64,000 nucleotides of DNA from Dactylosporangium siamense (GTDB lineage: Bacteria; Actinomycetota; Actinomycetes; Mycobacteriales; Micromonosporaceae): NCBI RefSeq assembly GCF_016862795.1, contig NZ_BONQ01000017.1, positions 124,001-188,000 of the forward strand, given 5' to 3'. The stretch's first letter is position 1, and every line of letters begins with the position of its first letter. Positions 1 through 8,360 of this stretch are shown here, piece after piece. The notes beneath the pieces are model-generated. The model searched no databases and was not told where the DNA came from. It was given only the letters and a program-made list of their open reading frames with translations. The position numbers and the translations under genes are program-made.

Positions 1-875
1 ACCTCGGTGTGGAGGTCTACGCCCGGTCCGCGCTCGGCGTCGCCGCCCTCACCGCCGGCCGTCACGACGACGCGGTCGCCGAGCTCGGCCGCGCCGACGA
101 CCTGCTGCGCGCCGGCGGGGTCGTCGAACCCGCGTTCGTGCCGGTCGCCGCGGACCTCGCGGAGGCCCTGGTGAAGAGCGGGCAGACCCGGGCCGCGCAC
201 GCGGTCGCGGACCGGCTCGCCGCCGCCGTCGCCGCGACCGGCCTGGCCGGGCTCGCCGCCACCTCGGCCCGGGTGCGGGCGCTGCTCGCGGACACCGCCG
301 CCGCGTACGAGTCGGCCGTGGCCGCGTTCACACCCGAGTCGGCCGTGGCCGCGTTCACACCCGAGTCGGCCGTGGCGGCGAGTACACGCGAGTCGGCCGT
401 GGCGGCGAGTACACGCGAGTCGGCCGTGGCGGCGAGTACACGCGAGTCGGCCGTGGCCGCGAGTACCGCCGCCGTGCCCCTGCCGGTCGAGCTCGGCCGC
501 ACCCACCTCGCCTACGGCCAGTGGCTGCGCCGGAACCGCCGCCGCGGCCCGGCCCGCGAACACCTGACCGAGGCCCTCGACCTGTTCACCGCCGCCGGCG
601 CCGACGCGTTCGCCGAACTGGCCCGGGCCGAGCTCACCCCGTCGAGCACCCGCACCGGGCCGGCCGGCTCGGCCGTTGAACACCTCACCCCGCACGAGTG
701 GCGCATCGCGTACGCCGCCGCGGAGGGCCGCACCAGCCGGGAGATCGCCGACCGGATCGTGCTGTCGGTGCGCACCGTCGACTACCACCTCGGCAACGTG
801 TACCGCAAGCTCGGCATCCGGTCCCGCCGCGAGCTGATCGCGCTGCTGCACGGCGTCACCCCGCCACCGGCGTAA
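1..875 (+). CDS. LuxR-family transcriptional regulator, 3' part
   Basis: The reading frame is open from the left edge, so the 5' end lies outside the window; the GTG at 9 is probably internal. The visible part starts with a TPR-like helical region (ALGVAAL..DDAVAELGRA). It then has a low-complexity stretch from six 27-bp tandem repeats (309-470) and more helices. It ends in a LuxR-type helix-turn-helix (LTPHEWRIAYAAAEGRTSRE through KLGIRSRRELIALL). This fits the C-terminus of a large LuxR/MalT-like (LAL) regulator. The DNA-binding role is confident; the regulated genes cannot be read from here. It lies 24 bp upstream of a sensor kinase on the same strand. Confidence 0.85.
   Translation, partial: LGVEVYARSALGVAALTAGRHDDAVAELGRADDLLRAGGVVEPAFVPVAADLAEALVKSGQTRAAHAVADRLAAAVAATGLAGLAATSARVRALLADTAAAYESAVAAFTPESAVAAFTPESAVAASTRESAVAASTRESAVAASTRESAVAASTAAVPLPVELGRTHLAYGQWLRRNRRRGPAREHLTEALDLFTAAGADAFAELARAELTPSSTRTGPAGSAVEHLTPHEWRIAYAAAEGRTSREIADRIVLSVRTVDYHLGNVYRKLGIRSRRELIALLHGVTPPPA
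309..470. repeat. 27-bp tandem repeat, six units, in frame
   Basis: Six head-to-tail 27-bp units lie inside the LuxR regulator gene, each encoding a variant of E-S-A-V-A-A-[F/S]-T-x. Units 1-2 are one sequence type, units 3-5 another, and the sixth is a junction variant, suggesting stepwise duplication. The length is a multiple of three, so copy-number change keeps the frame. It lies between helical repeats and probably lengthens a loop. Confidence 0.9.
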
Positions 876-899
876 GGCCCCCGCTGTTACGGTTTCGGG

Positions 900-2093
900 G
901 TGGTGAGGATGTGGCTGCGGGACCTGCGGGCGTTCCTCGTCGGCCCCGACCCGCAGGTGCGTCCCCGGACCCGGATCGGCCGGGCGCTGCCGACGATCGG
1001 CGTCATCGCCGCGATCGCGGCCGGGCTCATCACCCTCGCGTACCTCATCGACAACGGGCCGAAGGTCTCCACCGGGTTCCTCGTCATCGACGCGGTCCTC
1101 ATCGCCGCGCCCCTCGGGCTCGTCGCGACCCGGCCGCTGCTCGCCTGGCGGATCGCGTTCATCGTCGCCGGGTTCGCCGGCTCGACCGTCCCCATCCAAC
1201 AGAACACGCCGTGGCCGTGGACCCCGACGCAGATGCTGATGTTTCCGGTGCTGCTCGCCGTCGTCGCGGTCCGGCACCGCCGCGGCGTCCTGGTCTGGAC
1301 CGGGCTGTCCGCGGCACTGCTGATCGTCATGTTCGTCCTCCCCGGCAACGTCGCCGGCCTCCTGCTCGCCGTCGCCGCCATCCTCGTCATCGGCGACCAG
1401 GTCCGCCGCCGCCGCGAGGTCCAGGCCGCGCTCGCCGAGGAGGAGGAGCGCACCGAGCTCGCCCAGGCCCGCCGCGCCGTCGCCGAGGAACGCAACCGGA
1501 TCGCCCGCGAGATGCACGACGTCGTCGCCCACCACATGTCGCTCATCGCCGTGCGCGCCGAGACCGCCGTCTACCGCATCGACGGTGTGCCGCCCGCCGT
1601 CGCCGAGGAGCTCGCCGCGATCGCCGGCACGTCCCGGGAGGCGCTCGTCGAGATGCGCCGCCTCCTCGGGGTGCTGCGCAGCACCGAGACCGCCCTCGTC
1701 GAGCCGCAACCGGTCCTCGACGACCTCGCCGGGCTCGTCCGCGACGCCCGCGCGGCCGGTGTCGACGTCACGTTCGACCCGCTGCCCGGCACGAGGGTGC
1801 CGCCGGCCGTCGGGCTGGCCGCGTTCCGCATCGTGCAGGAGGCGCTGAGCAACGCCCGGCGCCACGCCGCCGGGGCCCCCGTGCGCATCACCCTCAGCCT
1901 CGGACCATCCACATTGGAGCTGCACGTGCACAACACGCTGACCGCCGGCGTCACCGCCATCACGGGTGACCGGCACGGCCTGCTCGGCATGCGGGAACGG
2001 GCCACCGCGATCGGCGGCACCTTCACCGCCGGCCCCGACGACACCGGCGGCTACACGGTGCACGCCACCCTGCCCCTGGAGGTCGCCGCGTGA
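900..2093 (+). CDS. Two-component sensor histidine kinase (HisKA_3 family)
   Basis: 397 aa membrane kinase. The N-terminal 170 residues hold several hydrophobic segments. A cytoplasmic coiled stretch follows, then the HisKA_3 dimerisation/phosphoacceptor motif around His206 (AREMHDVVAHHMS) and a HATPase_c domain ending in a G-box (HGLLGMRERATAIGG). It should autophosphorylate on His206 and pass phosphate to the response regulator that starts within its last codons (4-base overlap at 2090). The start is ambiguous between GTG 900, GTG 903 and ATG 909. The signal sensed is unknown. Confidence 0.93.
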   Translation: MVRMWLRDLRAFLVGPDPQVRPRTRIGRALPTIGVIAAIAAGLITLAYLIDNGPKVSTGFLVIDAVLIAAPLGLVATRPLLAWRIAFIVAGFAGSTVPIQQNTPWPWTPTQMLMFPVLLAVVAVRHRRGVLVWTGLSAALLIVMFVLPGNVAGLLLAVAAILVIGDQVRRRREVQAALAEEEERTELAQARRAVAEERNRIAREMHDVVAHHMSLIAVRAETAVYRIDGVPPAVAEELAAIAGTSREALVEMRRLLGVLRSTETALVEPQPVLDDLAGLVRDARAAGVDVTFDPLPGTRVPPAVGLAAFRIVQEALSNARRHAAGAPVRITLSLGPSTLELHVHNTLTAGVTAITGDRHGLLGMRERATAIGGTFTAGPDDTGGYTVHATLPLEVAA

Positions 2094-2755
2094 TCCGGGT
2101 CCTCATCGTCGACGACCAGGCGATGGTCCGGCAGGGCTTCGCCGCCCTCCTCGCCGCCCAGCCCGACATCCTCGTCGTCGGCGACGCCCCCGACGGCGCC
2201 CAGGGCGTCACCATGGCCCGCGAGCACGCCCCCGACGTCGTCCTCATGGACGTGCGCATGCCGGTCCTCGACGGCATCCAGGCGACCCGGCGGATCCTCG
2301 ACGTCGCCCCGGGCCTGCACCGGCCGAAGGTCGTCATCCTCACCACGTTCGACCTCGACGACTACGTGTTCGAGGCGCTGCGCGCCGGCGCCTCCGGGTT
2401 CCTGCTCAAGGACGCCCCGGCCGCCGAGCTCATCACCGCCGTCCGGGTCGTCGCCGCCGGCGACGGCCTGCTCGCCCCGTCGGTGACCCGGCGGCTCATC
2501 GAACAGTTCGCGGCCCGGCCGAAGGCCGCCGACCACCAGCCGGCCCGCCTCGCCGCGCTCACCCCCCGCGAGACCGAGGTGCTGCGGCTCATCGCCCGCG
2601 GCCGGTCCAACGCGGAGATCGCCGAGGACCTCGTCGTGGCGGAGCAGACGGTGAAGACCCACGTCAGCCGGGTCCTGACGAAGCTCGACCTGCGGGACCG
2701 GGCGCAGGCCGTCGTCTTCGCGTATGAGACCGGGGTCGTCAGCGCCGGGGCGTAG
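2090..2755 (+). CDS. NarL/FixJ-type response regulator
   Basis: 221 aa. The receiver domain (about 1-120) has the acidic pair D8-D9, phosphoacceptor D54 (VLMDVRMP) and the conserved Lys in FLLKDAP. The C-terminus is a LuxR-type helix-turn-helix (LTPRETEVLRLIARGRSN, then VAEQTVKTHVSRVLTKLDL). The GTG start overlaps the kinase stop by 4 bases, so the two are translationally coupled. Targets are unknown; the next gene (2829) is a candidate. Confidence 0.94.
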   Translation: MIRVLIVDDQAMVRQGFAALLAAQPDILVVGDAPDGAQGVTMAREHAPDVVLMDVRMPVLDGIQATRRILDVAPGLHRPKVVILTTFDLDDYVFEALRAGASGFLLKDAPAAELITAVRVVAAGDGLLAPSVTRRLIEQFAARPKAADHQPARLAALTPRETEVLRLIARGRSNAEIAEDLVVAEQTVKTHVSRVLTKLDLRDRAQAVVFAYETGVVSAGA

Positions 2756-2828
2756 TACCGCAGGGGTACGGCACAGATAGCCCCGCGGAGTGACGATCCC
2801 GGCCCGGTCGCGCACCTACCTTCGGCCC

Positions 2829-3635
2829 ATGCTTCGCAGGCTGTTCGTCCTCCCGCTGATCGCGGTGCTCTGGTCGGTGCTCGGCCCGGCCCAGGTCGCC
2901 GCCGTGCCCGCCGTCGCCGTCCACAGCGCCCGGTTCGCCGACGGCCGGGCGGTCGAGGTGGTCGGCGACCCGGCGACGGCCGCGACGGTCGTCGTCCTGG
3001 TCCCGGGCGTCGACACCACCGCCGCCAACTTCGACCGCGGCCTCGGCGGCGTGCAGCGCCGCGCCCCCGCCTGGCAGGCCCGCCAGCTCGCGGCCCGGGT
3101 CGCCGCGCTGTCGACGCCGTCCTCCGGGCCGGTGGCCGTCGTCGCGTGGCTCGGCTACCACCCGCCGCGCGGGATCAAGCTCGCCGCCGTCCGGGAGGAC
3201 GCCGCCGCGTCCGGCGCCGCCGCGCTGCTGCAGTTCCTGCGTGCCGTCACCGCCCCCCGGGTCGTGCTCGTCGGGCACAGCTACGGCTCGACCGTCATCG
3301 GCCGCGCCGCCGCCCGCCTCGACACCGCGCTTGCCGGCAGGGTCACCGACGTGGTCGCGCTCGGCAGCCCCGGCATGGGCGTCGACCGGGCCGCCGACCT
3401 GCACACCGGCGCCCGGATCTGGGCCGGGTCCGCCGCCGGCGACTGGACCCGCCGCCTGCCCGGGGTCCGCATCCTCGGCGCCGGCCACGGCACCCACCCC
3501 ACCGACCCCGCGTTCGGGGCGCTGCCCCTGCCCGTCGACGGGGTCACCGGCCACGACGGCTACTTCGTGCCCGGCACCGCCTCCCTCGACGCCCTCGCCG
3601 CCATCGCGATCGGAGACCTCGATGCTGCCGCTTGA
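2829..3635 (+). CDS. Exported alpha/beta hydrolase, DUF1023-like
   Basis: 268 aa from ATG 2829; an in-frame start at 2790 would add 13 residues ahead of the signal peptide and is less likely. The N-terminus (MLRRLFVLPLIAVLWSVLG..) is a signal peptide or membrane anchor. The body has PGVDTTAANFDRG and the nucleophile elbow GHSYGSTVIGRAA, followed by LGSPGMGV and a late His (GHDGYF). This matches the DUF1023 group of actinobacterial alpha/beta hydrolases, whose substrates are mostly unknown. The methyltransferase start overlaps its 3' end by 14 bp. Confidence 0.85.
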   Translation: MLRRLFVLPLIAVLWSVLGPAQVAAVPAVAVHSARFADGRAVEVVGDPATAATVVVLVPGVDTTAANFDRGLGGVQRRAPAWQARQLAARVAALSTPSSGPVAVVAWLGYHPPRGIKLAAVREDAAASGAAALLQFLRAVTAPRVVLVGHSYGSTVIGRAAARLDTALAGRVTDVVALGSPGMGVDRAADLHTGARIWAGSAAGDWTRRLPGVRILGAGHGTHPTDPAFGALPLPVDGVTGHDGYFVPGTASLDALAAIAIGDLDAAA

Positions 3636-4305
3636 CACGATCATCGGCTGGTACCGCACGTACGCCGACGACCTGCGCGCCGCCCGCGACGAGCAACGCG
3701 AACTGCTCGCCCAGCGCCCGATGCGGCCCCGGCTCGACGACGTCGAGGCCGAGATCAGCTACCTGACGATCCGGGCGCTGCGCCCCGACACGGTCCTGGA
3801 GATCGGCTCCGCCCGCGGCTGGTCGACGACGTGGCTGCTGCGCGCCCTGCGCGACAACGACACCGCCGGGACGCTGCACACCTTCGACCTCGTAGGCGAC
3901 GCCGAGCGGACCGTCCCGGCGGCCCTGTCCGCCGACCGGTGGCGGTTCACCCGCGGCGACGTGCGGCGCGGCACGCTCCCCGACGAACCCGGGTTCGTGC
4001 TCGTCGACGCGGCACACACGGCGCGGTTCGCCCGCTGGTACACCACCCAGCTCTTCGAACGGCTCCGCCCGGGTGCCGCCGTCGCCGTCCACGACGTCTT
4101 CCACGGCCGCCGCCCATGGCCGGTCAGCGAGGGCGCGGTCGTGCTCGGCTGGCTGCGCCGCCGCGGCATCGGCCACCTGACCGCGTCACCGGCCGCGGAC
4201 CCCGACACCCACGACCGGCTCGTCGGCCTCAAACAGAAGCTGCGCCTCGCCGCCCCCGTCCACGCCACCGCGAACGGCAACCCGATGCTGTTCTTCTACT
4301 TGTAA
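3622..4305 (+). CDS. Class I SAM-dependent methyltransferase (Methyltransferase_24-like)
   Basis: 227 aa from ATG 3622, overlapping the hydrolase by 14 bp. The SAM-binding motif I is VLEIGSARGWSTTWLL. An acidic strand (LHTFDLVG) and the late motif GFVLVDAAHTARFA, then PGAAVAVHDVFHGRRPW, are typical of small methyltransferases grouped with cephalosporin hydroxylase-like proteins. No substrate can be assigned. The gene converges with the minus-strand solute-binding protein, sharing 10 bp at the ends. Confidence 0.8.
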   Translation: MLPLDTIIGWYRTYADDLRAARDEQRELLAQRPMRPRLDDVEAEISYLTIRALRPDTVLEIGSARGWSTTWLLRALRDNDTAGTLHTFDLVGDAERTVPAALSADRWRFTRGDVRRGTLPDEPGFVLVDAAHTARFARWYTTQLFERLRPGAAVAVHDVFHGRRPWPVSEGAVVLGWLRRRGIGHLTASPAADPDTHDRLVGLKQKLRLAAPVHATANGNPMLFFYL

Positions 4306-5723
4306 CCCTGCAGGGCGCGCTGCAGGCGGGGTTTCGCGTCGGCGCGCAACTGGCCGCCGTCGGCGAGCGCCTCGAGGACGACCTGCCGGAACGTCTCGGA
4401 GAACTGCGCGTAGTGCGCCGTCACCGGCCGGCTGTGCGCGGAGCGGATCGCGTCGAGCAGGGTCGGGGCGTACCGGTAGAGCTTCACGACGGTCGCGTCC
4501 CGGTAGACGATCTCGCGGGTCGCGGCGAACCCGCCGCGTTCGAACAGCAGCTGCTGGCTGCGCTCCCCGGTGAGGAACTCGATGAGCGCCCGCGCCGCCC
4601 GCGGATGCCGGCTCTGCCTGGCCACGGCCAGGTTCTGCCCGCCGAGGACGCTCGGGCCGGGCAGCTTCGCCACACCGAACCCGACCGCGGCGGCCCCGTC
4701 GGCGCCGCCGGCCGGGTCAGCGGGATCCAGGGCACGGTGCGCGACCGGCCAGTTGCGCATGAACAGGAGCTTCCCGCCGGCGAACGCCTGCGTCGTCGCG
4801 GTCTCGTCGAAGCGCACCGAGTCGGGCAGGATCACCTGCGGGGCGCCCGGCCGCAGGCCCGCGGCGAGCCGGGTGAGGCCGGTCTGCGCCTCGGGGGAGT
4901 CGATGACGACCTCGCCGTGGCCGTCGACGACCTCGCCGCCGGCACCCCAGATCGCCTCGAGGGCGTTGACGGTCAGCCCCTCGTAGTCACGCAGCTGCCC
5001 CGCCCACCCGGCGACCGGCTGCGGCCCGGGACCCGACCGGCTCAGGACGTCCTGGACCGTGTTGACCAGCTGCGCCCAGTTCGCGGGCGCGGCCGTCACG
5101 AGCGGCGTGCGGTAGTAGAGCAGGCCCGCGTCGGTGTTGAAGGGCAACCCCCAGAGCTTCCCCCGGTACCGGCAGGTCGCCAGCGGCGCGGGCAGGAACC
5201 CGGCGACGTCCTGGGTGTCCGGCAGCGGCCGGATGTAGTCGCTGGAGGCGAACTCGGCGGTCCAGGTGACGTCGAGGTTGAAGATGTCGACGCCGGCGCC
5301 GCCGCCCTGGGCCCGGGCGACCATCTCGCTGTGCTGCGCGTCGGCGTCGGCGGCGATCTCCTCGATCCGGGCCGGGTTGTCCGGGTGCAGGGCGTTCCAC
5401 TGGTCGACGAGTGCCTGGCGCTGGTTGCCGTCGCCGTCGTCGCGGCCGCTGAGGATGACGAGGTCGCCGCGTTCGGGACCGTCGTCGCGGTCCAGCAGCG
5501 GCACCAGGTGCACGGCGGCGAGCGCGGCGACGGCGACCCCGGCGACGAACCCGGCGAGGAGCCCGGCCCGGCCGCGGGCCCGCCGGATCCGGTCCCGCAA
5601 CCCGGGACCCGGCGGTGGGGCCGGTGGGTCGTCGTCCGGCGGCGGTGGGGTCGGCGGGTCGTCGCCCGGCGGCGGCGGGGTCGGCGGGTCGTCGCCCGGC
5701 GGTGGGGTCGGTGGGGTCGTCAT
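4296..5723 (-). CDS. Membrane-anchored extracellular solute-binding protein
   Basis: 475 aa from ATG 5723, whose ATGA overlaps the upstream stop by 4 bases. Residues 1-40 are a cytosolic Pro/Asp repeat (TPPPPGDDPP units). One membrane segment follows (GLLAGFVAGVAVAALAAVHL), then a bacterial family 1/8 substrate-binding domain (GDLVILSGRDDGD.., FNLDVTWTAEFASSDYI, LPFNTDAGLLYYR, GGKLLFMRNWPVA). Such proteins normally deliver sugars or other solutes to ABC importers, but no permease or ATPase is adjacent. The uncleaved anchor and the coupled VWA partner suggest a sensing or surface role rather than transport. Confidence 0.82.
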   Translation of the reverse strand: MTTPPTPPPGDDPPTPPPPGDDPPTPPPPDDDPPAPPPGPGLRDRIRRARGRAGLLAGFVAGVAVAALAAVHLVPLLDRDDGPERGDLVILSGRDDGDGNQRQALVDQWNALHPDNPARIEEIAADADAQHSEMVARAQGGGAGVDIFNLDVTWTAEFASSDYIRPLPDTQDVAGFLPAPLATCRYRGKLWGLPFNTDAGLLYYRTPLVTAAPANWAQLVNTVQDVLSRSGPGPQPVAGWAGQLRDYEGLTVNALEAIWGAGGEVVDGHGEVVIDSPEAQTGLTRLAAGLRPGAPQVILPDSVRFDETATTQAFAGGKLLFMRNWPVAHRALDPADPAGGADGAAAVGFGVAKLPGPSVLGGQNLAVARQSRHPRAARALIEFLTGERSQQLLFERGGFAATREIVYRDATVVKLYRYAPTLLDAIRSAHSRPVTAHYAQFSETFRQVVLEALADGGQLRADAKPRLQRALQGYK

Positions 5724-7621
5724 CCGGTGTCTCCTCCCCAGAGCAGGCCGAACAACGCGACCAGCACGTCGTCGAGGGTGTCGAGGCCCGCGTCGTAGCA
5801 ACCACCGCCGGTGTGCGCGGTGACGTCGCGCAGGGCCAGGGTGCCGCAGCTGGCCTCGCCGATCGCGACCACGAACACCCGCACCCCCCTGCCCCGCACC
5901 TGGGCGTCCACTTCGGACGGTGAGCGGCCGCTGGTGTCGTTGCCGTCGGTGAGCACGACCAGGCTCGCGATCCGGTCACCGGGGGAGGCGCCGACGTCGC
6001 GGGCACCGTCGAGGATCGCCTGCAGCAGCGGGGTGCCGCCGGCCGGTCGCACCGCCGCCATCGCGTCCGCGGCGGCCTGTTTCCGGCCCGCGGCCGGCCC
6101 GATCGGCAGCAGCTCCCGGGTGCCGGCGCCGCGGCCGTCGGCCGGGAAGATCCGCAGCCCGAACTCGTCGCGGTCGCTCATCAGGTCCAGGGCGCCGGTC
6201 ACGCCGCGGGACGCCAGCTGGAACCTCGTGGTGCCGGCCCGGTCGACCCCCGCCTGCATCGAGCCGGACGCGTCGAGCGCGAGCAGCACCCGGCCCGGGC
6301 GGTGCGCCCGTTCGTACAGCCGCAACGCGTCCTCGACGGCCTTCGGCTGCGGTGCCCGCCGGTCGAAGACCGCGCCCGCGTGCGCGCCGAACTGCTCGGT
6401 CAGCGGGTCACCGACGGCGAACAGGCCCGTCGGACGCAACCCGGCCCGCACCAGCTCCCGGCGGCCGTCGTCGCTGCCGAGCCACGCACCGAAACCGGCG
6501 GCGGCGGCCGTCGTGGTGGCGGCGACCCCGTCCCAGGCGAGCCGGACGAACGGATGGTCCTCGCTGATGGTGTCGTTCGGGTACTGCACGAGCAGCGGCC
6601 GCTCCGGCGGCCCGCAGCCCAGGCCCTGGTTGTATCGGACCACGGCCTGCTCGGTGGTGATGACCGCGGCCGTGCCCCCGTGGCACAGCAGGTCCTGGCT
6701 GGTGCCGAGCGGATACCGGCCGCGGTCCAGGGCCGCCTCGAGACGCTGCTCGACGTCGCGGGCGGCCGCGACCGGCGCGCCGAGACTCGCATACAGCGCG
6801 GCCGTTGCCAGGACCCCGGCGGAGGAGACCGCGGGGTCGGGCCGCACCACGTCCCAGCCGAGCCGGCCGATCTCCGCCCACAGCTGCCGCCACTGCTGGT
6901 CGCCGGGCAGCGCGGTCGGCGCGGCCAGCACGATCGGGGAGTACGCGATGCTGCGCTGCTCGGCGATGGGGACGGCGACGCCGAACCGGGCCGACGCGGC
7001 GACGGCGGCGGACACGTCGAGGGTCGAGTCCGGCAACCACACGTCGGCCCGCGGCCCGATGCGCTGCAACGCGTCGTTGAGCCAGCCGCTGGCGACCGCG
7101 GCCCGCGACTCGGTGGGTCCGGCGCCGTAGACGTACAGGTCGGCGGTGGGGCAGCCGTGGTGCTGTTCGGCGGTGGCGACCTCGTAGGCACCGGCGACCC
7201 GCCGGGCCGCGGCGAGCTGCTCGACGGACGTCATCACCCGCACCGCCGCCGGTTGCGGGCACCCGTACAGGTAGCGGTGCAGCGTCTCGTAGGCCACGGG
7301 GATGACCAGGCCGGCGGCGACGGCGAGCGCGCACGCGGTGGCGGCGACGACGACGGTGCGCATCCTGGTGCGCCGCCGCAGGAACGCCCAGCCGAACCCG
7401 GCCCACGCCAGCAGCCGCTCGAACAGGCCGGTGGCGAGGATGCCGGCCGCGCCACCGATGCACGACCCGACGATCAGCAGCACCCAGCTGGCGGTCGTGG
7501 CGGGCGTGCCGGCCGACAACTGCTGCAACGAGATCCCGAGCGCGCCGGAGACGACGACCAGCAACGACACCAACGGACGAGCCGAACCCCGGCCGTCGTT
7601 GTCCCCATCGTCGTCGGTCAT
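5720..7621 (-). CDS. Substrate-binding and von Willebrand A domain membrane protein
   Basis: 633 aa. The N-terminus has three hydrophobic segments within residues 15-125. A periplasmic-binding-like region follows (about 135-410: WLPDSTLDVSAAVA, IAYSPIVLAAP, LLCHGGTAAVITTEQAVVRY). The C-terminus is a von Willebrand factor A domain (about 435-630) with the metal-site motif LALDASGSM, a Thr loop (GGTPLLQAIL) and VVLTDGNDTSG. The fusion of ligand-binding and VWA domains is known in actinobacteria but its function is not established. The stop overlaps the start of the solute-binding protein by 4 bases. Confidence 0.85.
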   Translation of the reverse strand: MTDDDGDNDGRGSARPLVSLLVVVSGALGISLQQLSAGTPATTASWVLLIVGSCIGGAAGILATGLFERLLAWAGFGWAFLRRRTRMRTVVVAATACALAVAAGLVIPVAYETLHRYLYGCPQPAAVRVMTSVEQLAAARRVAGAYEVATAEQHHGCPTADLYVYGAGPTESRAAVASGWLNDALQRIGPRADVWLPDSTLDVSAAVAASARFGVAVPIAEQRSIAYSPIVLAAPTALPGDQQWRQLWAEIGRLGWDVVRPDPAVSSAGVLATAALYASLGAPVAAARDVEQRLEAALDRGRYPLGTSQDLLCHGGTAAVITTEQAVVRYNQGLGCGPPERPLLVQYPNDTISEDHPFVRLAWDGVAATTTAAAAGFGAWLGSDDGRRELVRAGLRPTGLFAVGDPLTEQFGAHAGAVFDRRAPQPKAVEDALRLYERAHRPGRVLLALDASGSMQAGVDRAGTTRFQLASRGVTGALDLMSDRDEFGLRIFPADGRGAGTRELLPIGPAAGRKQAAADAMAAVRPAGGTPLLQAILDGARDVGASPGDRIASLVVLTDGNDTSGRSPSEVDAQVRGRGVRVFVVAIGEASCGTLALRDVTAHTGGGCYDAGLDTLDDVLVALFGLLWGGDTG

Positions 7622-7688
7622 GCGGGCGGCGCACCCCCTGGCGGTTGACGCCAGTCTATCTCTTGCGGGCCGCCGGCGCGGGACTCGT

Positions 7689-8360
7689 TCAGGTGGTCAG
7701 GCCGTGGTCATACGCATAGCGCACCGCCTGCGCCCGGTCGCGGACGCCGGTCTTCGCGAAGAGCCGGTTGATGTGCGACTTCACGGTCACCTCGGTGACG
7801 AACAGGCGCTTGGCGATGTCCCGGTTGGACAGTCCCGCGGCGATGAGGCGCAGCACCTCGGTCTCCCGCGCCGTCAACCCGTCCGGCGCCGCCGCTGCCA
7901 TGCTGCTTTCGGGCGCGACCGCTGCCTTTCTGCTTTCGGGCGCGGCGGTCGCCGCGGCGACGAGGCGGGCCTGGACGACCGGGTCGAGGACGGACTGGCC
8001 GGCCGCGGCGGCCCGCACCGCCTGCGCGATCTGCACCCGCCCCGCGTCCTTCGTCAGGTAGCCCAGCGCGCCGGCCCGCATCGCGCCGAGGATGTCGGCG
8101 TCGTCGGCGTACGTGGTCAGCACCACCACCCGCGTCGCCGGGTGCGCGGCCCGGATCCGCGCGGTCGCGGTGACCCCGTCGCAGCGCGGCATCCGCAGGT
8201 CCATCAGGACCACGTCGGGGCAGTGCGCGGCGACCAGCGCGACGGCCTCCTCGCCGTCGCCGGCCGCGCCGACCACTTCGACGTCGTCGAGCAGCCCGAG
8301 CAGCACCACGAGACCCTCCCGGACCACCGTCTGGTCGTCGGCCACCACCACCGTGATCAT
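7689..8360 (-). CDS. NarL/FixJ-type response regulator
   Basis: 223 aa from ATG 8360, overlapping the kinase stop by 4 bases. The receiver has D8-D9 and phosphoacceptor D54 (VLMDLRMP). A short Ala/Pro/Glu/Ser linker (about residues 134-150) contains two near-repeats of A-P-E-S. The C-terminal LuxR helix-turn-helix is GLTARETEVLRLIAAGLSNR with VTEVTVKSHINRLFAKTGV. It is the last gene of the operon running from 9963. It may control an operon in the style of membrane-stress or antibiotic-exporter systems, but no target is visible. Confidence 0.93.
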   Translation of the reverse strand: MITVVVADDQTVVREGLVVLLGLLDDVEVVGAAGDGEEAVALVAAHCPDVVLMDLRMPRCDGVTATARIRAAHPATRVVVLTTYADDADILGAMRAGALGYLTKDAGRVQIAQAVRAAAAGQSVLDPVVQARLVAAATAAPESRKAAVAPESSMAAAAPDGLTARETEVLRLIAAGLSNRDIAKRLFVTEVTVKSHINRLFAKTGVRDRAQAVRYAYDHGLTT

